A program made the position numbers and the translations under genes. From Candidatus Omnitrophota bacterium (GTDB lineage Bacteria; Omnitrophota; Gorgyraeia; 2-01-FULL-45-10), in NCBI GenBank assembly GCA_030695725.1, contig JAUYPN010000033.1:1-15493 (forward strand): DNA of 15,493 nucleotides, written 5' to 3'. Positions 1-5,771 of the stretch are shown here, piece after piece (within the stretch, counting starts at the first letter, position 1; every line of letters begins with the position of its first letter). The notes beneath the pieces were generated by a model that was given only the letters and a program-made list of their open reading frames with translations, was not told where the DNA came from and made no database searches.

Positions 1-71
1 AGATGCTTTTTTTCGTAATAGGAAAGATCGCGTTCATAGCGAGCCGTTTGTTGCGTATGCCATTCTATCAT
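1..71 (-). CDS. Partial RelE/ParE-like toxin gene (5' end only)
   Basis: Reading leftward from an ATG at 71-69, the frame stays open for 23 codons to the window edge. The peptide starts MIEWHTQQTARYERDLSYYE and ends in KKH. The 'RYERDL..YEKK' pattern resembles the first helix of RelE/ParE/YafQ-type ribosome- or gyrase-targeting toxins, but so short a piece cannot settle the family. A GGAAAG ribosome site lies about 8 bases upstream of the ATG on the minus strand, and a near-consensus promoter with an overlapping palindrome sits just beyond it. If it is a toxin, the promoter-proximal position suggests a toxin-first (HigBA-like) order with the antitoxin outside the window. Start and frame are seen directly; the function is inferred. 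Confidence 0.5.
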   Translation of the reverse strand, partial: MIEWHTQQTARYERDLSYYEKKH

Positions 72-74
72 ATA

Positions 75-91
75 CACTTTCCGTGAAAGTG
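75..91. repeat. Inverted repeat in the leader of the leftward gene
   Basis: CACTTTC (75-81) and GAAAGTG (85-91) form perfect 7-base arms around CGT. The repeat overlaps the ribosome site of the leftward gene, so it could be a leader hairpin hiding that site or a second operator. Confidence 0.55.
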
Positions 92-93
92 AT

Positions 94-116
94 TAATATT
101 CCATATTGGAATATTA
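94..116. promoter_or_regulatory. Palindromic operator over the -10 of the leftward promoter
   Basis: TAATATTCC (94-102) and GGAATATTA (108-116) are perfect 9-base arms around ATATT. The right arm contains the minus-strand -10 hexamer. A palindrome on a promoter core is the usual arrangement of autorepressed toxin-antitoxin operons; the binding protein is not in the window. Confidence 0.6.
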
Positions 117-139
117 CACTATTTCTACTTCTTTGTCAA
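111..139 (-). promoter_or_regulatory. Sigma70 promoter of the leftward gene
   Basis: On the minus strand TTGACA (134-139) is followed by exactly 17 bases and TAATAT (111-116). The -35 is a perfect consensus and the -10 differs by one base. Transcription would start near 104 and give a leader of about 33 bases before the ATG at 71. Confidence 0.75.
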
Positions 140-224
140 TAGCCTAACATATTTTGTCTGAGAATGGGAAGGTAGAGGGACAAGCTAAAAAGAGACACGT
201 TGCCAGCATTGGTAATTAATCAAC

Positions 225-253
225 TTGACTCAAAACATAAGAAGTTGTATAAT
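225..253 (+). promoter_or_regulatory. Sigma70 promoter of the MNT/HEPN pair
   Basis: TTGACT (225-230), 17 bases, TATAAT (248-253). The -10 is perfect and the -35 differs by one base. It points at the gene starting at 294 and is immediately followed by a perfect inverted repeat. Confidence 0.8.
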
Positions 254-271
254 TTACATCAGTTGATGTAA
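254..271. promoter_or_regulatory. Operator palindrome at the start point of the MNT/HEPN pair
   Basis: TTACATCAGTTGATGTAA has perfect 8-base arms around GT. It abuts the -10 and covers the expected start point, so a protein bound here would block transcription. The winged helix at the N-terminus of the first gene is the obvious candidate ligand (autoregulation); that is inference. Confidence 0.7.
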
Positions 272-293
272 TTATTACAACATAATTAATCCT

Positions 294-857
294 ATGACAC
301 CTTTTACCGGGTCAAAATTAAGATCAAAACTGCTTTCCCACTTCTTTACCAATCCGGAAAAGTCTCTTTACGTTCGCGAACTTGGTATCCTCCTCAATGA
401 AGACCCCGGCAACCTTTCAAGAGAGCTGCGTAAGCTCGAGCGAGAAGGCATATTTGTATCTTCCGCCAAGGGGTCGGTAAAGTTTTATTCTCTGGACAAA
501 AGGTGCCCTCTATTCAATGATCTTAAAAATATAATATTTAAAACAGAGGGGATAGAGGGGAGTTTAAGGCGTTTGGTTTCTGAATATGCAGGGATAGAGC
601 TTGCTTTCATATATGGCTCTTATGCAAAAGGAAAAGAGAAAGGAAGCTCCGACATAGATATTGTTGTGGTAGGTTCTTTTCCGAGAGACGAGTTCACGCA
701 AAAGCTGCGTATGCTCGAATCAAAATTAAATAGAGAAGCCAATTTTAGCTCTTACACTAAAGCAGAATTTGACAAAGAAAACAGGAAGAAGGGCGGATTT
801 CTTAATATCGTTATGAAAGATAAGATTATATTATTGAAAGGTAATCTCGATGATTGA
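294..857 (+). CDS. Winged-helix/MNT nucleotidyltransferase (MntA-like antitoxin)
   Basis: The 187-residue protein has a winged-helix-like N-terminus (about residues 5-66, ending in a 'VKFYSLD' wing) and a minimal nucleotidyltransferase domain (about 85-187). The motif GSx10DxD is complete: G108-S109, then D120 and D122, the metal-binding acids of the polymerase-beta fold. Proteins of this build are the antitoxin half of MNT/HEPN systems, where the transferase AMPylates and silences the HEPN RNase. The next gene overlaps it by 8 bases (850-857) and is a HEPN remnant, which fits that pairing. The DNA-binding domain suggests it also represses its own promoter through the palindrome at 254-271. 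No clear Shine-Dalgarno precedes the ATG. Antitoxin role is inferred from family and context. Confidence 0.8.
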   Translation: MTPFTGSKLRSKLLSHFFTNPEKSLYVRELGILLNEDPGNLSRELRKLEREGIFVSSAKGSVKFYSLDKRCPLFNDLKNIIFKTEGIEGSLRRLVSEYAGIELAFIYGSYAKGKEKGSSDIDIVVVGSFPRDEFTQKLRMLESKLNREANFSSYTKAEFDKENRKKGGFLNIVMKDKIILLKGNLDD

Positions 858-1118
858 AGGTCTCATAAAGAAATTAGAAAAAGAGGGAAAGCTCGCGGCG
901 CAGAAAGTAGGCATCGTTCAGATAGAGGCTCTTTTAAAGGAATCTATTATAGATTTGGAAGAGTCCAAAAAGATATTACATATAGCAGATAATACGAGGC
1001 AGGCACGCTGCTTTCCGGATCAGAGTCTAAGCAAGCTCTTGATGACGCCACTTTGCTGGTAAAAAATATTCTGAAAGAAGCGAAGTCACGCAATCTTCAG
1101 CTTGAGATGAATCTTTAG
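850..1118 (+). pseudogene. HEPN-domain protein, internally deleted and frameshifted
   Basis: Translation from ATG 850 gives a HEPN-like start (MIEGLIKKLEKEGK, then KVGIVQIEALLKESIIDLEE and KKILHIAD). This frame then turns into an unconvincing tail that stops at 1062. A second frame beginning at TAC 993 reads YEAGTLLSGSESKQALDDA and continues to NLQLEMNL before a TAG at 1116-1118, which looks like the natural C-terminus of the same family. The two parts meet near 990-993 in different frames, leaving about 88 residues where such proteins have roughly 140-150. The missing middle is where the HEPN RNase motif (R-x4-6-H or its variant) would lie, so the product should be inactive. The start overlaps the upstream MNT gene, so the two were translationally coupled. 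Confidence 0.7.
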
Positions 1119-1200
1119 CCGTAGCGACAGGCCTTTCTCGCCGTTTCTTGACTTATTTTTAAGGATCTGCCTATCGCTTCATAGCTAATTCCCGACATAT

Positions 1201-1238
1201 GCAGTTGCTTTGCCTTGCGAGCGTACATTTTGTATAAT
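1201..1238 (+). promoter_or_regulatory. Promoter P1 of the shared-element family
   Basis: GCAGTTGCTTTGCCT (1201-1215) ends in the -35 TTGCCT (1210-1215). After 17 bases comes TATAAT (1233-1238), preceded by TG. The same layout occurs at 2717-2754 and 3921-3958. It serves the radical SAM gene at 1267. Confidence 0.75.
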
Positions 1239-1266
1239 AGAGGCCATTTTTTTAACGGAGATAAAG

Positions 1267-2706
1267 ATGAAATATAAGCACGCTCTATTCTTAAATCCCT
1301 ATATAGAAAACACGGCGACGAGCATCATGGGGCTCTTCCCGCCCACAGGCCTTGAATATGTGGCCACCAGCGCCGAAGGCCTTGCGGATAAAATAACCCT
1401 TCTTGATTTGCGGTATGAAACAGAGCTATGTGATACCGGCAAGCTTATCGATTTTATACGCAAGGAGATAGACATCGTATGTGTCAATGTCGGATGGGAT
1501 CGCCAGTATGAAGAGGTCTGCGGCCTGTTGAACAGGCTGCCAGATAACATGCCTTTAGTCGTAGGCGGATATAAAGCTACCGTTGAAGTCGACGATCTGT
1601 TTAGAATATGTCCAAGGATAGATATTATTGTAAGAGGCGAAGGCGAAGAGACGATAAAAGAGATACTGAAAGAAGTGCCGCCTGAAAATATTTTAGGCAT
1701 TTCTTACAGGAGCGGCCAGGCCGTAATCCACAACGCGAACAGGCCATTGCCCGATGTGGATCTCATAGGCGCGCCGGATCGCAGGCTAAGGCGAAACCAG
1801 TATTGCATAAAGGTAAACGGCATCGGCCTGGCAGACCTGACGTTTGATTCGGTCTTGAGCGCAAGAGGCTGCCCTTTCAACTGCAAGTTTTGCACGTTCG
1901 CCCTGAATCCTCTGGGCCAAAAAAGAGATTACGCGGCGCGCAGCGTTGAATCAGTTGTTAATGAAGTAGGCCGGATCCGCGCTAACACCATACTGTTCAA
2001 TGACGACAATTTTTTTACGGACATAAAAAGATCGGAAGAGATCTGCGATCTGATAATAGCGCGTAAAATAAAGAAACGCTTCCTGGCGCAGGCACGCATC
2101 GAAATAGCCAAATATCCCGGGCTCCTGGATAAAATGGTCAAAGCAGGTTTCAAGATGCTCTTTATGGGTATAGAGTCTCCGCACGATCGTATACTGGCAC
2201 AGCTTAATAAGGGTTTTGACTCTGCCGAGATCCGCAGCTCTTTTGCCGTGTTGAAAAAATATCCTATCTATTATCACGGCTATTTTATTTACGGCAACAT
2301 AGGAGAGACTGAGAAAGAGATGCTCTATATAGCGAAGTTTGCGAAGGAGATAAACCTCGACTCTATCACGTTCCAGAAGTTACGGATAGAGAAGTTCTCG
2401 CCGCTCAGGACGATCGCAGAAAATACACCCGGCTATCACGTCACCTATCGGGGCGAGCTTTATTCGGATACCTACAGTCATCCGGCTTTAAAAAAAATAG
2501 GCAGGCAGATAAAATTTTCATTCTATACGCCGCTGCAGATATTGAAAATACTTAAGAAATTCCTGGTGGTGAAATTCTTCACTTTTAATGAGATCACCGT
2601 ATTTATGATGGCGGGTCCCGCCCTTTTATGGAGCGTGTTGGCGCGAGAGATGAAGAAGAAACGACTCGGCAACTCCCTGAAACGTATATTCATAGACAAC
2701 GCTTGA
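1267..2706 (+). CDS. B12-binding-type radical SAM protein
   Basis: The protein has 479 residues. Residues 1-180 resemble the cobalamin-binding Rossmann region of this superfamily ('FPPTGLEYVA', 'VCVNVGW', 'VVGGYKATV', 'IIVRGEGEETI'), though the B12-ligand DxHxxG motif is not seen. The radical SAM core carries Cys202-x3-Cys206-x2-Cys209, the three ligands of the [4Fe-4S] cluster that cleaves S-adenosylmethionine, followed by 'ILFNDDNFF' and 'LFMGIESP'. The C-terminus has a hydrophobic stretch (VFMMAGPALLWSVL) and a basic tail, which may touch the membrane. Substrate is unknown; relatives modify lipids, antibiotics or cofactors. The start at 1267 has GGAG six bases upstream; the in-frame TTG at 1210 is the promoter -35. 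It is probably monocistronic. Confidence 0.85.
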   Translation: MKYKHALFLNPYIENTATSIMGLFPPTGLEYVATSAEGLADKITLLDLRYETELCDTGKLIDFIRKEIDIVCVNVGWDRQYEEVCGLLNRLPDNMPLVVGGYKATVEVDDLFRICPRIDIIVRGEGEETIKEILKEVPPENILGISYRSGQAVIHNANRPLPDVDLIGAPDRRLRRNQYCIKVNGIGLADLTFDSVLSARGCPFNCKFCTFALNPLGQKRDYAARSVESVVNEVGRIRANTILFNDDNFFTDIKRSEEICDLIIARKIKKRFLAQARIEIAKYPGLLDKMVKAGFKMLFMGIESPHDRILAQLNKGFDSAEIRSSFAVLKKYPIYYHGYFIYGNIGETEKEMLYIAKFAKEINLDSITFQKLRIEKFSPLRTIAENTPGYHVTYRGELYSDTYSHPALKKIGRQIKFSFYTPLQILKILKKFLVVKFFTFNEITVFMMAGPALLWSVLAREMKKKRLGNSLKRIFIDNA

Positions 2707-2716
2707 CCCCAATAAT

Positions 2717-2754
2717 GCAATTGTTTTGCCTTGACGGCAAAAACCCTGTATAAT
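2717..2754 (+). promoter_or_regulatory. Promoter P2 of the shared-element family
   Basis: GCAATTGTTTTGCCT (2717-2731) contains -35 TTGCCT (2726-2731). After 17 bases comes TATAAT (2749-2754) with TG in front. Twelve bases further on, TTGACAGA (2767-2774) recurs at the same distance as in P3. It drives the PilT-like gene at 2805. Confidence 0.75.
2724..2742. repeat. Inverted repeat overlapping the P2 -35
   Basis: TTTTGCC (2724-2730) and GGCAAAA (2736-2742) are perfect 7-base arms around TTGAC. The repeat covers the -35 hexamer, so it may be an operator. It lacks a T-run and is a poor terminator for the upstream gene. Confidence 0.5.
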
Positions 2755-2804
2755 ACCGTTAGTTTATTGACAGAAGCCGCTATATTTAAGAAAGTGAGAT
2801 TAAA

Positions 2805-3878
2805 ATGAATCTAAAAGAGATCTTTAAAATCATGATAGAAAAAAATGCCTCAGACGCTTTTATCAAGGGCAATAACCATATCCGCATGAGGACCTATACG
2901 GAAGTCAGCCTTCCTCTCGGCCGCGGCTACAATAATAAAGAAATGGCCGAACTTGTCGCGGGCATAACCGGCGACAGGGAAAGGGAAGAGCTGCGGACCA
3001 AAAAGAGCTGCGAAATCGCCATCCATTACGAAGATCGCTGGCGTTTCCGCGTGGCGATATTTTATGAAAAGGATAATCCCGTCATAGTGCTGCGCAGGAT
3101 AGACCTGAAGTCGGTCTCATTCAATGAGCTCAATCTTCCCTCGAAAATTCTGGAGCAGTTTTGCGCGGAGCGCCGCGGGCTCGTTCTCATCTCCGGAATG
3201 ACGGGCAGCGGCAAATCCACCACGATCGCCGCTATGCTTGAATTTATCAATGCCAATTTCGGGAAGCACATCCTTACAATAGAAGAGCCCATTGAATTTA
3301 CGTTCGAAGAAAAAAAGTCCATAATAAACCAAAGGGGCCTTGGCAGGGATGTGTTCACCTATAATGATGCTCTCAGGCAGTCGGTCATACATTCCCCCGA
3401 CGTCATATACATCAGCAACATACGCGATCGCGATACGTGTTACGCGGCCTTGAGCGCCGCCGAAACCGGGATACTGGTAGTTTCAACGGTGCATTCGATC
3501 AACGCCGTTTCTACCGTCGAAAGGATAATAAATTTCTTTCCCGCCGAAGAGCGGCAGTTCATATTTACGCAGTTGTCGCTTCTCCTGAAAGGAACTTTTT
3601 CGTTACGCCTGATCCCGCGCATTGATCGGGACGGGCTCATTCCCGCCTATGAGGCAATGACGCTTAGCCCCACGATATCCTCGCTGATAAAGGGAAATGA
3701 GCTCGATAAGATCCCGAGATGCATTTCTGAAAGCGATATATTCGGCATGAAGAGCTTTAATCAGTGCCTGTGGGAGCTCGTCCAGGCCAACAAGATATCC
3801 GCGCAAACCGCGCTTACGTATTCGGATGAAAAGAAAGAGCTGCTTTTATTGATCGACAGGACCAAATATATAAATTAA
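2805..3878 (+). CDS. PilT-like secretion/retraction ATPase with altered Walker B
   Basis: The 357-residue protein matches PilT/GspE-type hexameric ATPases over its length and is close to the usual PilT size. The N-terminal domain (about 1-110) is followed by Walker A 'GMTGSGKST' at 131-139 (K137), the Asp-box region 'LTIEEPIEF', a Walker B region starting at D199, and the His-box H230 in 'STVHS'. PilT normally reads DVILVGEMRD in Walker B; here it is DVIYISNIRD, with Asn205 in place of the catalytic Glu. The protein may therefore hydrolyse ATP poorly or act as a regulatory subunit. No other pilus gene is in the window. Promoter P2 lies upstream. ATPase fold is secure; the cellular role (pilus retraction, gliding or secretion) is inferred. 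Confidence 0.85.
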   Translation: MNLKEIFKIMIEKNASDAFIKGNNHIRMRTYTEVSLPLGRGYNNKEMAELVAGITGDREREELRTKKSCEIAIHYEDRWRFRVAIFYEKDNPVIVLRRIDLKSVSFNELNLPSKILEQFCAERRGLVLISGMTGSGKSTTIAAMLEFINANFGKHILTIEEPIEFTFEEKKSIINQRGLGRDVFTYNDALRQSVIHSPDVIYISNIRDRDTCYAALSAAETGILVVSTVHSINAVSTVERIINFFPAEERQFIFTQLSLLLKGTFSLRLIPRIDRDGLIPAYEAMTLSPTISSLIKGNELDKIPRCISESDIFGMKSFNQCLWELVQANKISAQTALTYSDEKKELLLLIDRTKYIN

Positions 3879-3945
3879 CCCGCTCGTTGCTCGGCTATAG
3901 CCTTGCGCGTGGCAACGCGCGCAATTGTTTTGCTTTATGAGCGGG
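3879..3945. repeat. Nested inverted repeats between the PilT-like gene and the next unit
   Basis: CCCGCTC (3879-3885) pairs with GAGCGGG (3939-3945). Inside lie CGTTGC (3885-3890) with GCAACG (3912-3917), the palindrome GGCTATAGCC (3893-3902), and GCGCGT (3905-3910) with ACGCGC (3915-3920). The outer stem spans the -35 of P3 and is followed by CATTTTG. It may fold as a weak terminator for the upstream gene or regulate P3. Confidence 0.45.
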
Positions 3946-3958
3946 CATTTTGTATGAT
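3921..3958 (+). promoter_or_regulatory. Promoter P3 of the shared-element family
   Basis: GCAATTGTTTTGCTT (3921-3935) contains -35 TTGCTT (3930-3935). After 17 bases comes TATGAT (3953-3958) preceded by TG. TTGACAGA begins at 3971, 12 bases after the -10 exactly as in P2. It probably drives 4019 onward to 6323. Confidence 0.72.
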
Positions 3959-3980
3959 ATAGCTTGTTTGTTGACAGAGA

Positions 3981-3998
3981 TCACTGTACGGACAGTGA
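3981..3998. promoter_or_regulatory. Perfect inverted repeat in the P3 leader
   Basis: TCACTGT (3981-3987) and ACAGTGA (3992-3998) flank ACGG. It lies downstream of the predicted start point and 8 bases before the AAGGAGG ribosome site, so it could be a leader hairpin or an operator. Confidence 0.55.
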
Positions 3999-4018
3999 GT
4001 TAAAAAAGGAGGAAGAGT

Positions 4019-4264
4019 ATGGCGGAGAATGAAGAAAAAGATGTAGCGGGTGAAAGCAAGGCCGACAAATTTAAACGGCTGGCTTCAAAGAGAGTAGTGA
4101 ACGCGATACAGAAGATCGAGCTTATAACGAATCTCGCGGCTCCAAGTTACGAATATACCCCCGAGGAGGTCACGAAGATCCTGACTGCCCTGCAGGGTTC
4201 GGTGGATAAAGTCAAAGCGGCATTTTCCAAGCAAAAGATAGAAAAGACGGTATTTAAGCTGTAA
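4019..4264 (+). CDS. Small soluble helical protein, family not recognised
   Basis: The protein has 81 residues. The first 15 are acidic (NEEKD, GESKAD). The remainder, starting FKRLASKRVVNAIQKIELI, is amphipathic and probably helical, and contains 'YEYTPEEVTKIL'. The FKRLA..R..NAI..I..I...-YEYT-EEV-KI pattern recalls short uncharacterised proteins found in several phyla, with no assigned function that I can name. There is no signal peptide or membrane segment. A strong AAGGAGG at 4006-4012 precedes the ATG by 6 bases, suggesting high expression. It is the first gene after promoter P3 and sits 50 bases ahead of the GGDEF gene, so the two are probably co-transcribed. A role next to a nucleotide-second-messenger gene is only a guess. 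Confidence 0.75.
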   Translation: MAENEEKDVAGESKADKFKRLASKRVVNAIQKIELITNLAAPSYEYTPEEVTKILTALQGSVDKVKAAFSKQKIEKTVFKL

Positions 4265-4314
4265 GCTATCCAAATGCCGGCGTATGCTTGCGTAGACGAT
4301 GAGAAAGCCAAGAT

Positions 4315-5181
4315 ATGAGCGAAAAAGATTTTCTCACAGGATGTTTAAGCAAAGAGGCCATTAATCCGACGCTCGATAAGATCATGGCCGAGTGTAAGGT
4401 CAATAAGATCCCGTTTTCCGTTCTCGTCATAGACCTAGACCACTTCAAAGCGTACAATGATAAGTACGGCCATATCGACGGAGACGACGTCATCAAGTAT
4501 TTTGCCAGCACGCTACGCCTCAGTTTCGGAGAGGACGGGATATTCATCTTCCGCTTCGGAGGAGACGAATTCATGATAGTCTTTTCGGGGAAGGGCGGCA
4601 AAGAGGCTAATCTGATAGCCAATAACGTCATAAAGAACTTAAGGAGAAGGCCGTTTCTGTTCAGGGGGCGTATATTCAAGCTGAGTTTCTCGGCCGGCAT
4701 AGCGTCATATCCTTCCGACGGCAATGAGATCGAAGCGATCCTTCAAAAAGCCGACAGGGCGATGTATTTTTCAAAGACGCACGGCCGTGGGAAAGTCACC
4801 TTATATAGCCACATGCTGCGTAGAACGGTCGAAAAAATATTACTCATATTCATGAGCATATTGATCGTCGCGACGGCGGTATTCTATTTTAATAATTCTT
4901 CCTACAAGGATTACGCTGTGTATTGGCTGAAGAACGGTATGGGCAAGGCGAGCGCGGCTTTAGCGCCTGCGTCGATAAGGGTGGATAGCAGGGGCCTTGA
5001 TATTGTTTATTTAAAATCCGGAAGGATTCTCAAGGGAATCATCGTGCGCGATGACGAAGATAACGTAGAACTTAATTTGAGTTTTGAGACGGGCAGGGGC
5101 TCGATCACGATAAAAAGATCGGATATAGAAAAGATAAGTAATCGGCCGGACAAAGGAGGGCGCGTAAATGGACATGATTAA
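4315..5181 (+). CDS. GGDEF diguanylate cyclase with one membrane helix and SH3-like C-terminal domain
   Basis: The 288-residue protein begins directly with a GGDEF domain (about 1-165). The metal-site acid is in 'VIDLDHFKAYND', the active loop is an intact G82-G-D-E-F86, and 'SFSAGIASYP' and 'ADRAMYFSK' follow. Intact residues predict synthesis of c-di-GMP. The RxxD inhibitory site is absent at its usual place before GGDEF. One hydrophobic helix follows (about 175-192, LLIFMSILIVATAVFYF) after a basic stretch, then about 95 residues ending in a beta-rich module ('IVYLKSGRILKGIIVRDDED' through 'RSDIEKIS'). This puts the enzyme in the cytoplasm and the module outside, the reverse of the usual sensor-first order. 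The start has only a weak ribosome site. It overlaps the next gene by 14 bases. Confidence 0.88.
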   Translation: MSEKDFLTGCLSKEAINPTLDKIMAECKVNKIPFSVLVIDLDHFKAYNDKYGHIDGDDVIKYFASTLRLSFGEDGIFIFRFGGDEFMIVFSGKGGKEANLIANNVIKNLRRRPFLFRGRIFKLSFSAGIASYPSDGNEIEAILQKADRAMYFSKTHGRGKVTLYSHMLRRTVEKILLIFMSILIVATAVFYFNNSSYKDYAVYWLKNGMGKASAALAPASIRVDSRGLDIVYLKSGRILKGIIVRDDEDNVELNLSFETGRGSITIKRSDIEKISNRPDKGGRVNGHD

Positions 5182-5536
5182 CCTATCTGCAAGGCAGAAG
5201 GCCATAGTATGGGTCACGGCCATTGTGATCATGCTGTGGCTGGGGTTGAACGCCGAATCCAAAGTGATCGGGAGCAGGTTCATGGTCTGCAGGACCAGCG
5301 TATTAAATCTGTACGGCTTTCCGATAGGCCTGAGTCAGGACAGTTACTATTTCAAGATCCAGGGCCCCACTACCAGTCTGCAACAGGGTCTACCCGAGCT
5401 GATCCCGATCGCGAAGTACAAATATCGTCTTGCAACCGCGACATTCTTCATCGGCCTTCTATTCTTCATGATAATAACAAGATTGGGTAATTCCATACTT
5501 ATTAAAAAGAATTTTTGGGGGCAGTCAGGATGCTGA
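5168..5536 (+). CDS. Two-helix membrane protein, unknown function
   Basis: The protein has 122 residues with two hydrophobic helices, about 11-28 (AIVWVTAIVIMLWLGL) and about 88-104 (TATFFIGLLFFMIIT). Between them is a loop of about 60 residues with 'YGFPIGLSQDSYYF' and two cysteines elsewhere in the chain (41 and 122). The basic segment after helix 2 (KK near 112) suggests both ends face the cytoplasm with the loop outside. The ATG at 5168 has GGAGGG seven bases upstream and overlaps the end of the GGDEF gene, so the pair is translationally coupled. I do not recognise the family. Its position suggests it works with the SH3-like outer part of the GGDEF protein; this is inference. Confidence 0.75.
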   Translation: MDMINLSARQKAIVWVTAIVIMLWLGLNAESKVIGSRFMVCRTSVLNLYGFPIGLSQDSYYFKIQGPTTSLQQGLPELIPIAKYKYRLATATFFIGLLFFMIITRLGNSILIKKNFWGQSGC

Positions 5537-5742
5537 TAAGGCATGAGGATTTCCTGAAGCCGCTTGTGGAAAACGAGCCATACAGTTTTTACGTCGATGG
5601 GATCAAGGATACAAGGCTTGCCGAAAAGATAGCGGCCTGGGATACCGCCGGACTGTACGGGACAGAATGGCGTGTTATAGCTATGGAAATAAGCAGGCCC
5701 TTGGAGCAGCCGGCAGCGGCAGCAGCGCCGGAGAAGAAATAG
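5530..5742 (+). CDS. Small hypothetical protein
   Basis: This is a 70-residue soluble protein (MLIRHEDFLKPLVENEPYSF..., ending in an alanine/proline-rich PAAAAAPEKK). The ATG at 5530 overlaps the upstream stop codon (ATGCTGA, 5530-5536), with GGGGG about 8 bases before it; an in-frame TTG at 5515 is less likely. There is no signal peptide or membrane segment. The tail is low complexity and probably disordered. Overlaps on both sides of the chain indicate an operon. No family is recognised. Confidence 0.65.
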   Translation: MLIRHEDFLKPLVENEPYSFYVDGIKDTRLAEKIAAWDTAGLYGTEWRVIAMEISRPLEQPAAAAAPEKK

Positions 5743-5771
5743 AGCAGAAGGAGGTCTCCATACATTATGAT

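Noticed and set aside
1210..1266. Upstream in-frame TTG extension of the radical SAM gene
   Set aside because: The TTG is the -35 hexamer of promoter P1; the ATG at 1267 has a well-placed GGAG and matches the family's usual start.
5667..5771. Earlier start for the lipoprotein gene
   Set aside because: It would bury the signal peptide behind 35 residues and overlap the upstream gene by 76 bases.
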